Part shown: piece after piece, positions 54,099 to 63,518 of the stretch | How the letters are laid out: every line of letters starts with the position of its first letter | How positions within the stretch are numbered: the stretch's first letter is position 1 | Assembly: GCF_002119685.1 (NCBI RefSeq) | Contig: NZ_CP021108.1 | Coordinates: 4,774,001 to 4,838,000 of the forward strand | From: Bordetella genomosp. 8 | GTDB lineage: Bacteria; Pseudomonadota; Gammaproteobacteria; Burkholderiales; Burkholderiaceae_B | DNA: 64,000 bases | Direction: 5' to 3' | The notes under the pieces: model-generated | Told to the model about the DNA's origin: nothing | Seen by the model: the letters and a program-made list of their open reading frames with translations, nothing else | The model's database searches: none | Position numbers and translations under genes: made by a program

Positions 54099-55088
54099 GT
54101 GAGCTTTTCCCCACTTCGACGCGCGGTCGCCGCGCTGGCGGCGGCCTGTGCCCTGCCCCTGGCCAGCGGCGCCGCCCTGGCAGCCGATGACGCCTTCCCC
54201 AGCCGGCCGATCCGCCTGCTGGTCGGCTTCGCGGCCGGCGGCAGCTCCGATACCGTCGCCCGCATCATGGCGCCCGTGCTGTCGAAGAACCTGAAGCAGA
54301 ACATCATCATCGACAACCGCCCCGGCGCCGGCGGCAACATCGCCTCCGACGCGCTGGTGAAGGCGGCGCCGGACGGCTACACCATCATGCTGGGCACGAT
54401 AGGCTCGCTGGCCGTCAACCAGCACCTGAGCAAACTGACGTACGACCCGGTCAAGGACATGGAGCCGATTTCGCTGGCGGTGTCCTTTTCCAACGTCCTG
54501 GTGGTGAACGCCAACAGCAAGATCAAGACCTTCGCGGACTACGTCAAGGCCGCCAGCGCCCAGCATTCCGATATGTCCTTCGGCTCTTCCGGCATCGGCA
54601 GCAGCGGCCACCTGGCTGGCGAACTGCTCAAATCGGTCGCGGGCCTGCAGAACCAGCATGTCGCCTATCGCGGCGGCGCGCCGGCCATGAACGACCTGCT
54701 GGGCGGCACGCTGGCTTCCATCTTCGCCAGTCCCACCGATGCCGTGCAGTTCATCGCGGCCGGCAAGCTGCGGCCCATCGCCACGACGGGGCTGCGCCGC
54801 CTGGATGTCCTGCCCGACGTGCCGACCATCGCCGAGTCCGGCTATCCGGGCTTCGAGGCCAACAATTGGTACGCCTTCACCGCCCCGGCGCATACGCCCA
54901 AGGCCGTCGTCGACGTGCTGAACAAAGCTATTGTGGCCACGCTGAAAGACCCTGACGTCGACGCCAAGCTCAAGAAGCTGGGGCTGGACCCCGCGCCCAC
55001 CACCCCGGCCGAAACCGACCGCTACATCCGGGCCGAGAGCAAGAAGTGGGGCGACCTGGTCAAGAAGATCAACATCAACGCGGTGTGA
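54099..55088 (+). CDS. Bug-family periplasmic solute-binding protein
   Basis: This 329-residue TTT-receptor has a signal peptide (about 1-28, core RRAVAALAAACALPLASGAALA) and the ligand motif VGFAAGGSSDTVARIMAPVL. DNRPGAGGNIASDALVKAAPDGYTIM follows. The start is GTG at 54099 with AGGAGAC 5 nt before it; the ORF to 53985 would run into the promoter. It is the first gene of the sigma-54 operon and probably binds the acid that the following enzymes degrade. Confidence 0.92.
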   Translation: MSFSPLRRAVAALAAACALPLASGAALAADDAFPSRPIRLLVGFAAGGSSDTVARIMAPVLSKNLKQNIIIDNRPGAGGNIASDALVKAAPDGYTIMLGTIGSLAVNQHLSKLTYDPVKDMEPISLAVSFSNVLVVNANSKIKTFADYVKAASAQHSDMSFGSSGIGSSGHLAGELLKSVAGLQNQHVAYRGGAPAMNDLLGGTLASIFASPTDAVQFIAAGKLRPIATTGLRRLDVLPDVPTIAESGYPGFEANNWYAFTAPAHTPKAVVDVLNKAIVATLKDPDVDAKLKKLGLDPAPTTPAETDRYIRAESKKWGDLVKKININAV

Positions 55089-55154
55089 GCCCGGCCGCGC
55101 CGTCCCCACGAACGACAACCGCCGCCTATCGAACGCATCTGATCCGTAACCATC

Positions 55155-56441
55155 ATGCCTTCCACCATTGCTGAAAAAATCCTTGCCCGGCATGCCGGGA
55201 TAGAAACGGTCCAGCCCGGCGACATCGTGATCGCCGACGTGGATTTCGCCATGGTCCACGACGCCCGCGCGCCCAACGCCATCCGCATGGTCGACAAGAT
55301 GGGCGCGGAAAAACTGCCCTTCGCGTCGCGCACGGCCTGGGTACTGGATCACTACTCGCCGCCGCCCAACCTGGCCGCCGCGCAAACCCATACCGCCATG
55401 CGCCGCTTCGCCGACGACCACGGCAGTCCGCTGTACGACATCGGCGACGGCATCTGCCATCAGGTGCTGCCCGAAGGCGGACACCTGACCTGCGGCGACC
55501 TTGTGGTCGGCACGGACACGCACTCCGTGACCTACGGCGCGTTCAATGCCTTCGGCACCGGCGTCGAAGGCAGCGACGTGACCGCCGTGATGAAGACCGG
55601 CAAGGTCTGGCTGCGCGTGCCGGAATCGGCGCGCATCGAGCTGTCGGGCCGCCTGCAGCCCGGCGTCTGGGCCAAGGACATCACCCTGCACATGCTGGGC
55701 CGCTTCGGCGCGGAAGGCTTGAACTACCTGGCCATCGAATACGTCGGCTCGGCCGTCTCGGCCATGGAGATCGACGACCGCATGACGCTGGCCAACCACG
55801 CCGCCGAGCTCGGCGCCAAGGCCGCGCTGCTGGAAGCCGACGACAAGACCCTGGCCTGGCTGGCCGCGCACGGCGCCCGCCCGCCCCGCCCGGTATCGGC
55901 CGACGCCGATGCCCGATACGCACATCGCGTCGCCATCGATGCGTCGGCATTGGCGCCGCAGGTGGCTCGGCGCCACGAGGTCGACGACGTGGTGGGCATA
56001 GACCAGATCGACCGGCAGAAGATCAATTTCGCGCTGATCGGCACGTGCACCAACGGCCGCCTGGACGACATCCGCCAGGCGGCAGCCATCCTCAAGGGCC
56101 GCAAGCTGGCGCGCGGCGTCCGCATGATCGTCACGCCGGCGTCGCGCAAGATCTACCTGGACGCGGCGCGCGAAGGCCTTATCGAGATCCTGACCGCGGC
56201 GGGCGCGTCGTTCGAGGCGGCGGGCTGCGGCACCTGCGTGGGCATCACCAACCACCTGATTCCCGGTAACCAGGAAGTCGCGATATCCAGCGCGAACCGC
56301 AATTTCCGCGGCCGCCTGGGCAACCACGAGGCCGAGATCTGGCTGGGCTCGGCGGCCACCGTCGCGGCGTCGGCACTGACCGGCTATATCACCGACCCAC
56401 GCACCGTCGAAGGTGGCGAATGGAGGCCCAGCCATGGCTGA
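55155..56441 (+). CDS. Aconitase-superfamily large subunit (LeuC/dimethylmaleate-hydratase-like)
   Basis: This 428-residue hydro-lyase subunit has the 4Fe-4S ligands Cys298 (GTCTNGR), Cys358 and Cys361 (GCGTC) and the His-rich DTHSVTYGAF loop. It is shorter than E. coli LeuC and similar to archaeal-type isopropylmalate isomerases, homoaconitases and 2,3-dimethylmalate/dimethylmaleate hydratase. Pairing with the small subunit and an isocitrate-lyase-like gene favours a catabolic hydratase for a branched C5-C6 acid over leucine synthesis. Confidence 0.87.
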   Translation: MPSTIAEKILARHAGIETVQPGDIVIADVDFAMVHDARAPNAIRMVDKMGAEKLPFASRTAWVLDHYSPPPNLAAAQTHTAMRRFADDHGSPLYDIGDGICHQVLPEGGHLTCGDLVVGTDTHSVTYGAFNAFGTGVEGSDVTAVMKTGKVWLRVPESARIELSGRLQPGVWAKDITLHMLGRFGAEGLNYLAIEYVGSAVSAMEIDDRMTLANHAAELGAKAALLEADDKTLAWLAAHGARPPRPVSADADARYAHRVAIDASALAPQVARRHEVDDVVGIDQIDRQKINFALIGTCTNGRLDDIRQAAAILKGRKLARGVRMIVTPASRKIYLDAAREGLIEILTAAGASFEAAGCGTCVGITNHLIPGNQEVAISSANRNFRGRLGNHEAEIWLGSAATVAASALTGYITDPRTVEGGEWRPSHG

Positions 56442-56952
56442 TACCACGCAGGATGTCATTACCGGTCCGGTCTACAAGCTGGGCGACGACGTCAACACCG
56501 ATACGCAGTGCTCGGGCAAATACCTGCCGGGCAAGGATGAAGCCTATATCGCGGCGCAGGCCTTCGAGGGCGTGGCGCCGGGCTTCGCGGCCCGCTTCAA
56601 ACCCGGCGGCATCATCGCCGCCGGCACGCACTTCGGCATCAACTCCTCGCGCGAGCAGGCGGTGCACATCCTGCATCGCCTGGGCGTCGCCGCCATCATC
56701 GCGCCGTCCTTCGGCCGGCAGTTTTTCCGCAATGCCATCAACAACGGACTGCTGTTGATCGAGTACGACACCAATGGCCTGGCTGAAGGCGACGAGGTCA
56801 CCATCGACCTGGGCCACAGCGAACTTCGAGCGCCCGCCCGCGGGCTGCGGCAGGCGCTGCGCCCCCTGCCGCCGCAGATCCGCGCCATCCTGCGCGAAGG
56901 GGGCCTGATCCCGTTCCTGCGCAAACATCCCGACTGGAGCATCACAGCATGA
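56434..56952 (+). CDS. Aconitase-superfamily small subunit (LeuD-like)
   Basis: This 172-residue swivel-domain subunit has GDDVNTDTQCSGKYLP, FGINSSREQA and APSFGRQFFRNAINNGLL, all standard. It overlaps the large subunit by 8 bp and the next gene by 4 bp (ATGA). GGAGG precedes ATG 56434; the ORF start at 56413 lies upstream of that ribosome-binding site and is less likely. Confidence 0.9.
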   Translation: MADTTQDVITGPVYKLGDDVNTDTQCSGKYLPGKDEAYIAAQAFEGVAPGFAARFKPGGIIAAGTHFGINSSREQAVHILHRLGVAAIIAPSFGRQFFRNAINNGLLLIEYDTNGLAEGDEVTIDLGHSELRAPARGLRQALRPLPPQIRAILREGGLIPFLRKHPDWSITA

Positions 56953-57872
56953 GCGCCGCGGCACAGCCCGACTGGAACAAACCCGCCCGCCTGCGCCAGG
57001 CCTTGCGCGAGCGCCTCTCGCGCGCGGGCCGCGGCCAACCCACGCTGGTCGCGCCGGGCGTCTACGACGCCTACGGCGCGCGCATGGTGCAGCACGCCGG
57101 CTTCGAAGCCGTCTACATGACGGGCAACGGCGTTTCCGCCAGCCTGCTGGGCAAGCCCGACGTCGGGCTGGTGGACCTGACCATGATCACCAGCCACGCG
57201 CGTCGCGTGGCGGCATGCGTGGACCTGCCGCTGATCTGCGACGCCGATACGGGCTATGGCGCCGCCGCCGCCATCCGACGCACCGTGGAAGAGTTCGAAG
57301 CGGCCGGCGTCGCGGCGATCCACATCGAAGACCAGCAATCCCCCAAGCGCTGCGCGCAATTCCCCGGCGCCCGCGCGGTATTGCCCTTCGACGTGGCGGT
57401 GTCCCGCATTGCCGCCGCAGCCGCGGCGCGCGCGCCCACCGGACTGCTCATCGTGGGCCGCACGGACTGCGCCGCGTCGATGGGCCTGGACGAGGCCATC
57501 CGCCGCGCGCAGGCTTTCGCGGATGCGGGCGCGGACGCCGTTTTCGTCGAACTCAAGGCGCACGACCAGGTCCTGCGGGACATTCGCACGGTAACGGAAC
57601 GGATCCGCATCCCCTGCATGATCAACCTGGACTCGGGCGGTCCGCTGGCTGCGCTGCGCTTTCCGGACTTGGCCGAGCTGGGCATCGCGCTGGCCATTTA
57701 TCCGGGGATGTTGCGCAATGCCCTGGGCTACACCATGCGTGAAGCGCTCGGCCACCTGCGCGACGACGGCGGCACCATGGCCATGCGCGACCGCATGCTG
57801 ACCGGCGCGGAATACAGCGCCTACCTGGGACTGCCGGACGTGGAGGAATGGGAGAACCGCTTCCCCGCCTGA
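56949..57872 (+). CDS. Isocitrate lyase/PEP mutase family lyase
   Basis: This 307-residue TIM-barrel lyase has Mg-binding DADTGYG (98-104), GVAAIHIEDQQ and catalytic Cys135. The motif around it reads SPKRCAQF, where methylisocitrate and dimethylmalate lyases usually have KRCGH, so the Gly-His after Cys is replaced by Ala-Gln. It probably cleaves a C-C bond in the hydrated acid made by the preceding hydratase, giving pyruvate or a similar keto acid. It is the last gene of the sigma-54 operon. Confidence 0.87.
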   Translation: MSAAAQPDWNKPARLRQALRERLSRAGRGQPTLVAPGVYDAYGARMVQHAGFEAVYMTGNGVSASLLGKPDVGLVDLTMITSHARRVAACVDLPLICDADTGYGAAAAIRRTVEEFEAAGVAAIHIEDQQSPKRCAQFPGARAVLPFDVAVSRIAAAAAARAPTGLLIVGRTDCAASMGLDEAIRRAQAFADAGADAVFVELKAHDQVLRDIRTVTERIRIPCMINLDSGGPLAALRFPDLAELGIALAIYPGMLRNALGYTMREALGHLRDDGGTMAMRDRMLTGAEYSAYLGLPDVEEWENRFPA

Positions 57873-57874
57873 TG

Positions 57875-58495
57875 TCAGCCGGCGACGGCCGGCAGCGAGA
57901 AAAACGCCGCCAGTTTTTCTTCCGCCGCCTGGCGCGCCCGCGCGAGCGCGTCCGCCCCCAAGGCCGTGCCCTGCACGGAAAAATAGTGGATATCGAACAG
58001 ACCGACGGTGTTGAGGATGGCGGTCAGGTATGGCGTCAGGAAATCCGGTTGCCGCGCCCTCTCGCCGTCGAAGCGGCTGCCGGAAGCGATCGCCACGTAG
58101 ACCGGCCGGTCCGCCAGCGTGCCCACCTTGCCGTTCGGACCCGGCGTGAAGCTGCGATGTATCCGCACGATGTGGTCCAGCCATGCCTTCAGCGCCGACG
58201 GCACGGTGTAGTTGTGCATGGGCGTGGCGATGACCAGGCAGTCGGCGGCTTCCAGCTCCTGGATCAGGCGTTCCGAATGCGCCATGGTGTCGGCGTCCAT
58301 GGACGCCTCGACATGCCCGCCCAACACGTCCGCATAGCCTTCGTCGACATGCGCGATCGCGCTCGTACCCAGGCCACGATCGACAAGCCGGGCGTCGGGG
58401 TGGCGTTGCCGCAGCAGGCCGACCAGCCTGTCCGCCAGCCGATAGCTCTCCGCCCGCACGCCGCGCGGGCTGCAATGGACACGCAGTATTCTCAT
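57875..58495 (-). CDS. FMN-dependent NADH:quinone/azo oxidoreductase (AzoR-like)
   Basis: This 206-residue flavodoxin-like reductase begins MRILRVHCSPRG (phosphate-binding loop). It has VIATPMHNYTVPSALKAWLDHIVR, typical of AzoR, and a dimer/flavin-binding GVGLFD-like C-terminal part. It reduces quinones or azo dyes with NADH in the cytoplasm. The start at 58495 overlaps the acetyltransferase upstream by 4 bp (ATGA). Confidence 0.88.
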   Translation of the reverse strand: MRILRVHCSPRGVRAESYRLADRLVGLLRQRHPDARLVDRGLGTSAIAHVDEGYADVLGGHVEASMDADTMAHSERLIQELEAADCLVIATPMHNYTVPSALKAWLDHIVRIHRSFTPGPNGKVGTLADRPVYVAIASGSRFDGERARQPDFLTPYLTAILNTVGLFDIHYFSVQGTALGADALARARQAAEEKLAAFFSLPAVAG

Positions 58496-58989
58496 GCCGC
58501 GTCCTTGGACAAATCCATGCTGAAACGCATGGCACCCGTCAGCAAGCCCACGCGGAAGTAAAAGCGTTGCGCCAGGGCGTTGCCCAGCGCGGTGTCCAGC
58601 ACCAGTTTCCGGCACCCCGCGCGCCGGGCGATGGTGGCCACTTCGCGCAGCAGGCCAGCGCCCCAGTTGCCGCCGCGACGCCCCTCCTTGACGACCAGGT
58701 CGTCCACGTACACGAAAGCCCCGTAGATCAGGTTTTCCTGCAGCCGATAGCCGGCCAACGCGACCGGTTCGCCCTCGCTCCAGCCGGCCAGCAGGCGATA
58801 GCCGTCGCCGTGCATCCGCTGCACGCGCGAGGCGAAATCATCCTCGTCACGCAGATGCGGACGCAGTTCGCGCATCACGGCGTAGCAGGCCCGCAGCTCG
58901 TCCGGCCTTTCCACATGGCGCAGGTCCTGGCCTCCCATTCCCTGGCCGACCGCTCCGACATTCCCGCTCCGCCCATCGTTGTCCCGCAT
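58492..58989 (-). CDS. GNAT-family N-acetyltransferase
   Basis: This 165-residue acetyltransferase has the acetyl-CoA motif VVKEGRRGGNWGAGLLREV (about 102-120) and NALAQRFYFRVGL. The ATG at 58989 has AGGAG 7 nt upstream; an ATG at 59016 is also in frame. It is divergent from a MocR regulator, a common arrangement in which the regulator controls the neighbouring transferase. The substrate is unknown. Confidence 0.83.
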   Translation of the reverse strand: MRDNDGRSGNVGAVGQGMGGQDLRHVERPDELRACYAVMRELRPHLRDEDDFASRVQRMHGDGYRLLAGWSEGEPVALAGYRLQENLIYGAFVYVDDLVVKEGRRGGNWGAGLLREVATIARRAGCRKLVLDTALGNALAQRFYFRVGLLTGAMRFSMDLSKDAA

Positions 58990-59084
58990 CGCCCCGCTCC
59001 TTGTCGCATATGGCATCAGGATCGGGATCGTAGAAGCCGGATGCCATAATTCACAGAGCCATAAATCGACAGGCGGACTAGGCC

Positions 59085-60473
59085 ATGATTCCCGTGTACC
59101 GGCAGATATACGAGCGCTTCCGCGGCGCCATCGCCAGTGGCGTGCTCAAGCCCGGCGATCGCATGCCTTCGATGCGCGCCCTCACGAAGGAACTCGGCGT
59201 GGCGCGCGGCACGGTCGAAGCCGCCTATGGCCTGCTGTCCGCGGAAGGCTATATCCAGGCGCGAGGGCAAGCCGGCACCGTCGTCACGCCTGATCTCGCC
59301 TTGCCCGCCGCCCAATCCGGCCGACCGACGGCGGCGCACGCCGGCGCGAGCCCCGGTTCCCGTACGGCCTTGGGCGAAAAATGGGGTCAGATAAACCCCT
59401 TCCAGATGGGCCTGCCCGCCCTGGACGCCTTCCCGCGCAAGATCTGGGCAAGGCTGGGCGCGCGATGCGTGCGGGCGATGCAAGCGGCCGACATGGCCTA
59501 TCCGTGCTCCGACGGCATCCCGCCCCTGCGCACGGCCATCGCCGCCTACCTGCAGGTTTCCCGCGGCATCGCCTGCTCGCCGGCCCAGGTCTTCGTCACC
59601 ACGGGCTATCGCCACACGCTGTCGCTCATCGTCCGTGCCCTGCTGGCGCGCGGCGACGAGGTCTGGCTGGAAGACCCCGGCTACCCGCCCACCCGCGAGC
59701 TCATCGCCGAGGCGCAGTTGCGCGGCGTGCCCGTACCGGTGGACGCTGAAGGCCTGGACGTCGCCCAGGGACTGAAGCTGGCGCCGGGCGCCAGGGCCGC
59801 CGTGGTCACGCCATCCCATCAAAGTCCGCTCTGCCTGACGCTGACGCTGCCGCGACGCCTGGCGCTGCTGGACTGGGCCAGCCGCGCCCAGGCCTGGATC
59901 ATCGAAGACGATTACGACGGCGAGTACCGCTATGCCAGCCAGCCCCTGCCCGCCCTGAAAAGCGTGGACCGCGACGGCCGCGTCCTCTACGCCGGCACCT
60001 TCAGCAAGGTGCTGTTTCCCGGCGTGCGGCTGGCCTATCTGGTCGTTCCGGAAGACCAGGTGGCGCGTTTCACGCAAACCAGCCAGACTTTTTCGGGCGG
60101 CGCGCCCAACCTGATGCAATCGCTGGTCACCGCCTTCATGGCCGAAGGCCATTTCGCCCGCCACATCCAGCGCATGCGCAGGCTCTACAAGGAACGCCGG
60201 GAGATCGCCGCCGATGGCCTGGCCGGCGTCCTGGACCGCCATCTCCGGATCGACCCCCAGCCCGGCGGCATGCACCTGGTGCTGCGCCTGCGCGACGGGC
60301 TGCCTGACGCGCCGCTGGCCCGGCGCCTGCGCGAGCACGACATGGCCGCCCATGCCCTCACCCAGTGGGGCATCGCGCGCGACCCGGGCGCGGCGCTGCT
60401 GCTGAACTTCACCAATATCGACTCGCGCGAAACCGCGCGGCGCCTGGGCGGCCGGATCCTGGAACTGCTCTGA
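59085..60473 (+). CDS. MocR/PdxR-family regulator
   Basis: This 462-residue protein fuses a GntR-type winged HTH (about 1-70: GDRMPSMRALTKELGVARGTVEAAYGLL) to a type I aminotransferase fold. The PLP Lys is Lys308 in YAGTFSKVLFPGVRLAY, with EDDYDGEYR before it. Such proteins sense PLP or an amino compound and usually control a divergent gene, here an acetyltransferase-azoreductase pair. Confidence 0.9.
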   Translation: MIPVYRQIYERFRGAIASGVLKPGDRMPSMRALTKELGVARGTVEAAYGLLSAEGYIQARGQAGTVVTPDLALPAAQSGRPTAAHAGASPGSRTALGEKWGQINPFQMGLPALDAFPRKIWARLGARCVRAMQAADMAYPCSDGIPPLRTAIAAYLQVSRGIACSPAQVFVTTGYRHTLSLIVRALLARGDEVWLEDPGYPPTRELIAEAQLRGVPVPVDAEGLDVAQGLKLAPGARAAVVTPSHQSPLCLTLTLPRRLALLDWASRAQAWIIEDDYDGEYRYASQPLPALKSVDRDGRVLYAGTFSKVLFPGVRLAYLVVPEDQVARFTQTSQTFSGGAPNLMQSLVTAFMAEGHFARHIQRMRRLYKERREIAADGLAGVLDRHLRIDPQPGGMHLVLRLRDGLPDAPLARRLREHDMAAHALTQWGIARDPGAALLLNFTNIDSRETARRLGGRILELL

Positions 60474-60657
60474 ACCGGAGCGCCCCCCGGCAGCCCGGCG
60501 ACGGTGTTGCCCCGGGCCGCCCCCCCGCCGCAACGGCCCCGACGGTGACCCCCAAGGCACAGCCCAATGCACAGCCCTTAATAATTCCGAGCCGCCGCCG
60601 TTAACGGAAGAGCGGGATGGCCCGCGGCCTTGTTTCGCACGATCGAAAGAACAGACC
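60474..60657. other. Intergenic region before the unrecognised 547-residue gene
   Basis: These 184 bp are GC-rich with no supported gene. No clear promoter or terminator is visible; the ribosome-binding site of the next gene (AAGAAC) is weak. Confidence 0.4.
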
Positions 60658-62301
60658 ATGCAAAGTTTGCTGCCCCTGGGCGCCGCATCCGCGTCCGTCA
60701 CCGCGCTGGCGTCGACGACGGCCACGCCGGCCGATCAGAAAAGCGCCACCCAGGGCACCGCGACGCCGGGCGTCGCCACGCCGGCCAGCTCGGCGACCGT
60801 CACCCTGACGGATGCGGAAACCGCCCGCTTGAACCAGATTTACGACGACACCGGCGCGCTGTCCGTGTCCACGCCTGTCTGGGAAAAGGATTCCAGCGAC
60901 GCCATCAGCGCGCTGATGTCGAAGAATTACGACGCGACCGCCGTGGGCGACCGCTTCCACGGGCTGGGCGCGGCCTTGCTGGACCGTTTCCAGCTGGGTG
61001 GCGGCGATTATTCGCAGTCGGTGATCCTGCGCACGACCGACTCGGGTAGCGCGGGGGCGACATCCAGGCTCGACCAGATCCGGCAGACCCAGTTGCACAC
61101 CGTGGCCGACAACCAGATCACCCTGGACGTCAAGACGGCCGGTGGCGCGACCGTCCACCTGTCGCTGACCAGCCAGGCCGGCGGCCTGGGCGTGCAGGTC
61201 GAAGTCACCGGCGGCACCCTGTCCACCGCCGAGCGCAACGCCCTGTCCGGCCTGGCCGACGCCTTCCAGGGGGCGATCGACGGCCTGACCAGCGTGCCGC
61301 CCAAGCTGTCCCTGGACGGCCTGACGAAGTTCGATCCCAATGTGCTGAGCTCGGTCAGCCTGCAGGCCAGCTTCAAGATGCCGGACGGCAGCGTGCAAAG
61401 CCTGGACTTCCAGGCCGACAGCCAGCATCGCAGCGTCGACTTCACGGGGGCCGCGGGCAAGATCAGCGTCAACGTGGACCTGTCCAATCCTTCCCTGATC
61501 GGCAGCGCCGACCAGCAGGCGCACGCCCTGGCCAGCTATATGCAGCAGTTCGACCAGGCCCAGAGCCGGGGCCAGGGCGATGCCGCGCTGATGACCATGT
61601 TCAAGGACGCCTTCGGTGCCCTGAACAGCAACTACAGCGTGGACCAGAAGCACCTGGCCATGGGCCCCGTCATCCCCTTGAGCGACGCCGACCATGCCAT
61701 GCTGTCGGGCCTGGCCGATTTCAGCGCATCGGTGCAGGCGGCTGACACATCGCCCAATCCCATGCGGCCGGAGGAGCACGATTCCTTCTCCTACCAGGTA
61801 TCGCAGCAGACCAAGATCCAGGGCAGCGGCGCCAACGATCGCGCCATCGAACAGAACCAGCAATCGCACCTGAGCGCCAGCTACCATCAGTCGCTGTATC
61901 CGGACACGCCCCTGAACCTGACCGGCGACAAGTCTTCTCAGAATTACTACTACTACAAGATCGACGACACGGCCAGCAGCGTGGCCAGCATCGCCTACAC
62001 CGACGGCCGCCTGACGAAGGCGTCGCTGACGCAAACCGCCAGCCAGAACATGGACATCAGGAAGTACGTGGGTGGCGAAATGCAGGAGCGCCTGAATACG
62101 CCGTCGTCGGTGTCGCGCAGCTGGGACATGCTGCACCTGATCCAGGCCAGCATGCCCAAGGACGATGGCTCGGCCACCGAGCAGGACCGCGCCAACTGGC
62201 GCAATACCCTGTCCAACATCAACAACCTGGTCCTGCTGAAGTCCGATCCGTCGCAACTGCGCGACGCCCAGCTGGCCGGCGCCAAGGAAACCGCCCGCTG
62301 A
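60658..62301 (+). CDS. Unrecognised 547-residue protein
   Basis: I do not recognise this protein. It has no signal peptide or membrane helix. The first 45 residues are Ala/Thr/Ser-rich and look disordered. The rest has alternating amphipathic strands and helices (VQVEVTGGTLSTAERNALSGLADAFQGAIDGL; KISVNVDLSNPSL) and is poor in Cys. A YYYYKIDD patch lies near residue 424-431. The soluble, Asp/Gln-rich composition and disordered head would fit an exported effector or a cell-surface-associated protein, but there is no direct evidence. Codon use looks like its neighbours. It is monocistronic by spacing. Confidence 0.7.
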   Translation: MQSLLPLGAASASVTALASTTATPADQKSATQGTATPGVATPASSATVTLTDAETARLNQIYDDTGALSVSTPVWEKDSSDAISALMSKNYDATAVGDRFHGLGAALLDRFQLGGGDYSQSVILRTTDSGSAGATSRLDQIRQTQLHTVADNQITLDVKTAGGATVHLSLTSQAGGLGVQVEVTGGTLSTAERNALSGLADAFQGAIDGLTSVPPKLSLDGLTKFDPNVLSSVSLQASFKMPDGSVQSLDFQADSQHRSVDFTGAAGKISVNVDLSNPSLIGSADQQAHALASYMQQFDQAQSRGQGDAALMTMFKDAFGALNSNYSVDQKHLAMGPVIPLSDADHAMLSGLADFSASVQAADTSPNPMRPEEHDSFSYQVSQQTKIQGSGANDRAIEQNQQSHLSASYHQSLYPDTPLNLTGDKSSQNYYYYKIDDTASSVASIAYTDGRLTKASLTQTASQNMDIRKYVGGEMQERLNTPSSVSRSWDMLHLIQASMPKDDGSATEQDRANWRNTLSNINNLVLLKSDPSQLRDAQLAGAKETAR

Positions 62302-62398
62302 AACCCCGGGGTCCCGCCCCGACCCACGCGAGGGACAACCGCGCGGTCGATGTGACCCACCCGATGCTCGCCTTCAAACCGCCGCATCGGACCGCGCA

Positions 62399-63478
62399 AT
62401 GGACTCTCACCGAAGCAATAATTTCGACGCTTTACGCATCGCCCTGGCCCTGATCGTGATGGGCGCACATCTCGCCGGGATCACCGGACTACCGGAATTC
62501 CAGGCCTTCCTGCCTTTCCTCGATTCCGATTTCGCCGTCAAGGCCTTCTTTGTCGCCAGCGGCTTCCTGGTCATGCGCAGCTACCAGTCCAGTCGCTCCC
62601 TGCGGGATTTCGCCGCGAAGCGGGTGCGACGCATCTATCCCGCGTACGCGTGCGCCATCCTGCTGTGCCTGGCCATAGGCGCATGCATGACCGAGCTTGC
62701 GCCTGCCGAATTCTGGCGCTCGCCCGCGACCTGGACCTATCTCGCGGCCAATGCGTTCTTCCTGAACTTCCTCCAGCCCACCTTGCCCGGCGTATTCGCC
62801 GCCAACCCGATGCCCGCCATGGATGGCGCGCTGTGGACGTTGAAAATCGAGCTCGCGTTGTATTTTTGCGTGCCGGTAATCTGCTGGCTGTTCAGGCGCT
62901 TTCGCGCCTTGCCCGTAGCCCTCGTGCTGACCGCGGCCAGCATCGCATGGGTATATGTTTTCCTGAGCCTGGTCGGTTCGCCGGTGATCGCGCGCCAGTT
63001 CCCGGGGCAGTTGTCGTTCTTCGTCCTGGGATCGTTGTTCGCCAGCGACGCACGCCTCCTCGCCAGGTCCGTCTATCTTGCGCCAATTTCGGCCGTCGCC
63101 TGGTGGGCCGCCCGCGGGACCAGATTCGAGTTGCTCATGCAGCCGTTCTTCTATGCGAGCCTGACCATACTCCTGGCACATGGCGGCCGCCTCCATTTGC
63201 CCGCGGGCCGATGCGGCGACCCGTCGTACGGGATCTATCTCTACCATTTCCCCATCATCCAGGCACTGCTGGCGCTGGGTTTGTTCGACCATCCCTGGTG
63301 GGGCTTTACGGCTAGCGTGGCCTTGACGGTATCGGCCGCGTACCTGTCCTGGCACCTGCTGGAGCGCCCTCTCCTGGCGCAACCGGTGCTCATCCGCGCG
63401 AATATAACGCTTGACGGCCAGGGGCGCTGCCCTCATAGTGCCCGCAGATCCTCAAGTGCCCTCGATTCCGTTCGGTAG
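62399..63478 (+). CDS. Acyltransferase 3 family membrane protein (OafA/YrhL-like)
   Basis: This 359-residue inner-membrane protein has about ten helices. NFDALRIALALIVMGAHLAG has the conserved Asp and catalytic-type His, followed by FFVASGFLVMRSY and KRVRRIYPAYACAI, family hallmarks. Such enzymes O-acylate cell-surface polysaccharides. A C-terminal YLSWHLLERPLL matches the last helix end. It is 97 bp after the unknown gene on the same strand. Confidence 0.9.
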   Translation: MDSHRSNNFDALRIALALIVMGAHLAGITGLPEFQAFLPFLDSDFAVKAFFVASGFLVMRSYQSSRSLRDFAAKRVRRIYPAYACAILLCLAIGACMTELAPAEFWRSPATWTYLAANAFFLNFLQPTLPGVFAANPMPAMDGALWTLKIELALYFCVPVICWLFRRFRALPVALVLTAASIAWVYVFLSLVGSPVIARQFPGQLSFFVLGSLFASDARLLARSVYLAPISAVAWWAARGTRFELLMQPFFYASLTILLAHGGRLHLPAGRCGDPSYGIYLYHFPIIQALLALGLFDHPWWGFTASVALTVSAAYLSWHLLERPLLAQPVLIRANITLDGQGRCPHSARRSSSALDSVR

Positions 63479-63518
63479 TGTGCGAGCCTAGTAGTGCGCC
63501 ATCATTGTCCATGTCCTG

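Noticed and set aside
53961..56459. 832-residue minus-strand ORF opposite the Bug-hydratase operon
   Set aside because: It has shadow composition and is antisense to genes with clear motifs.
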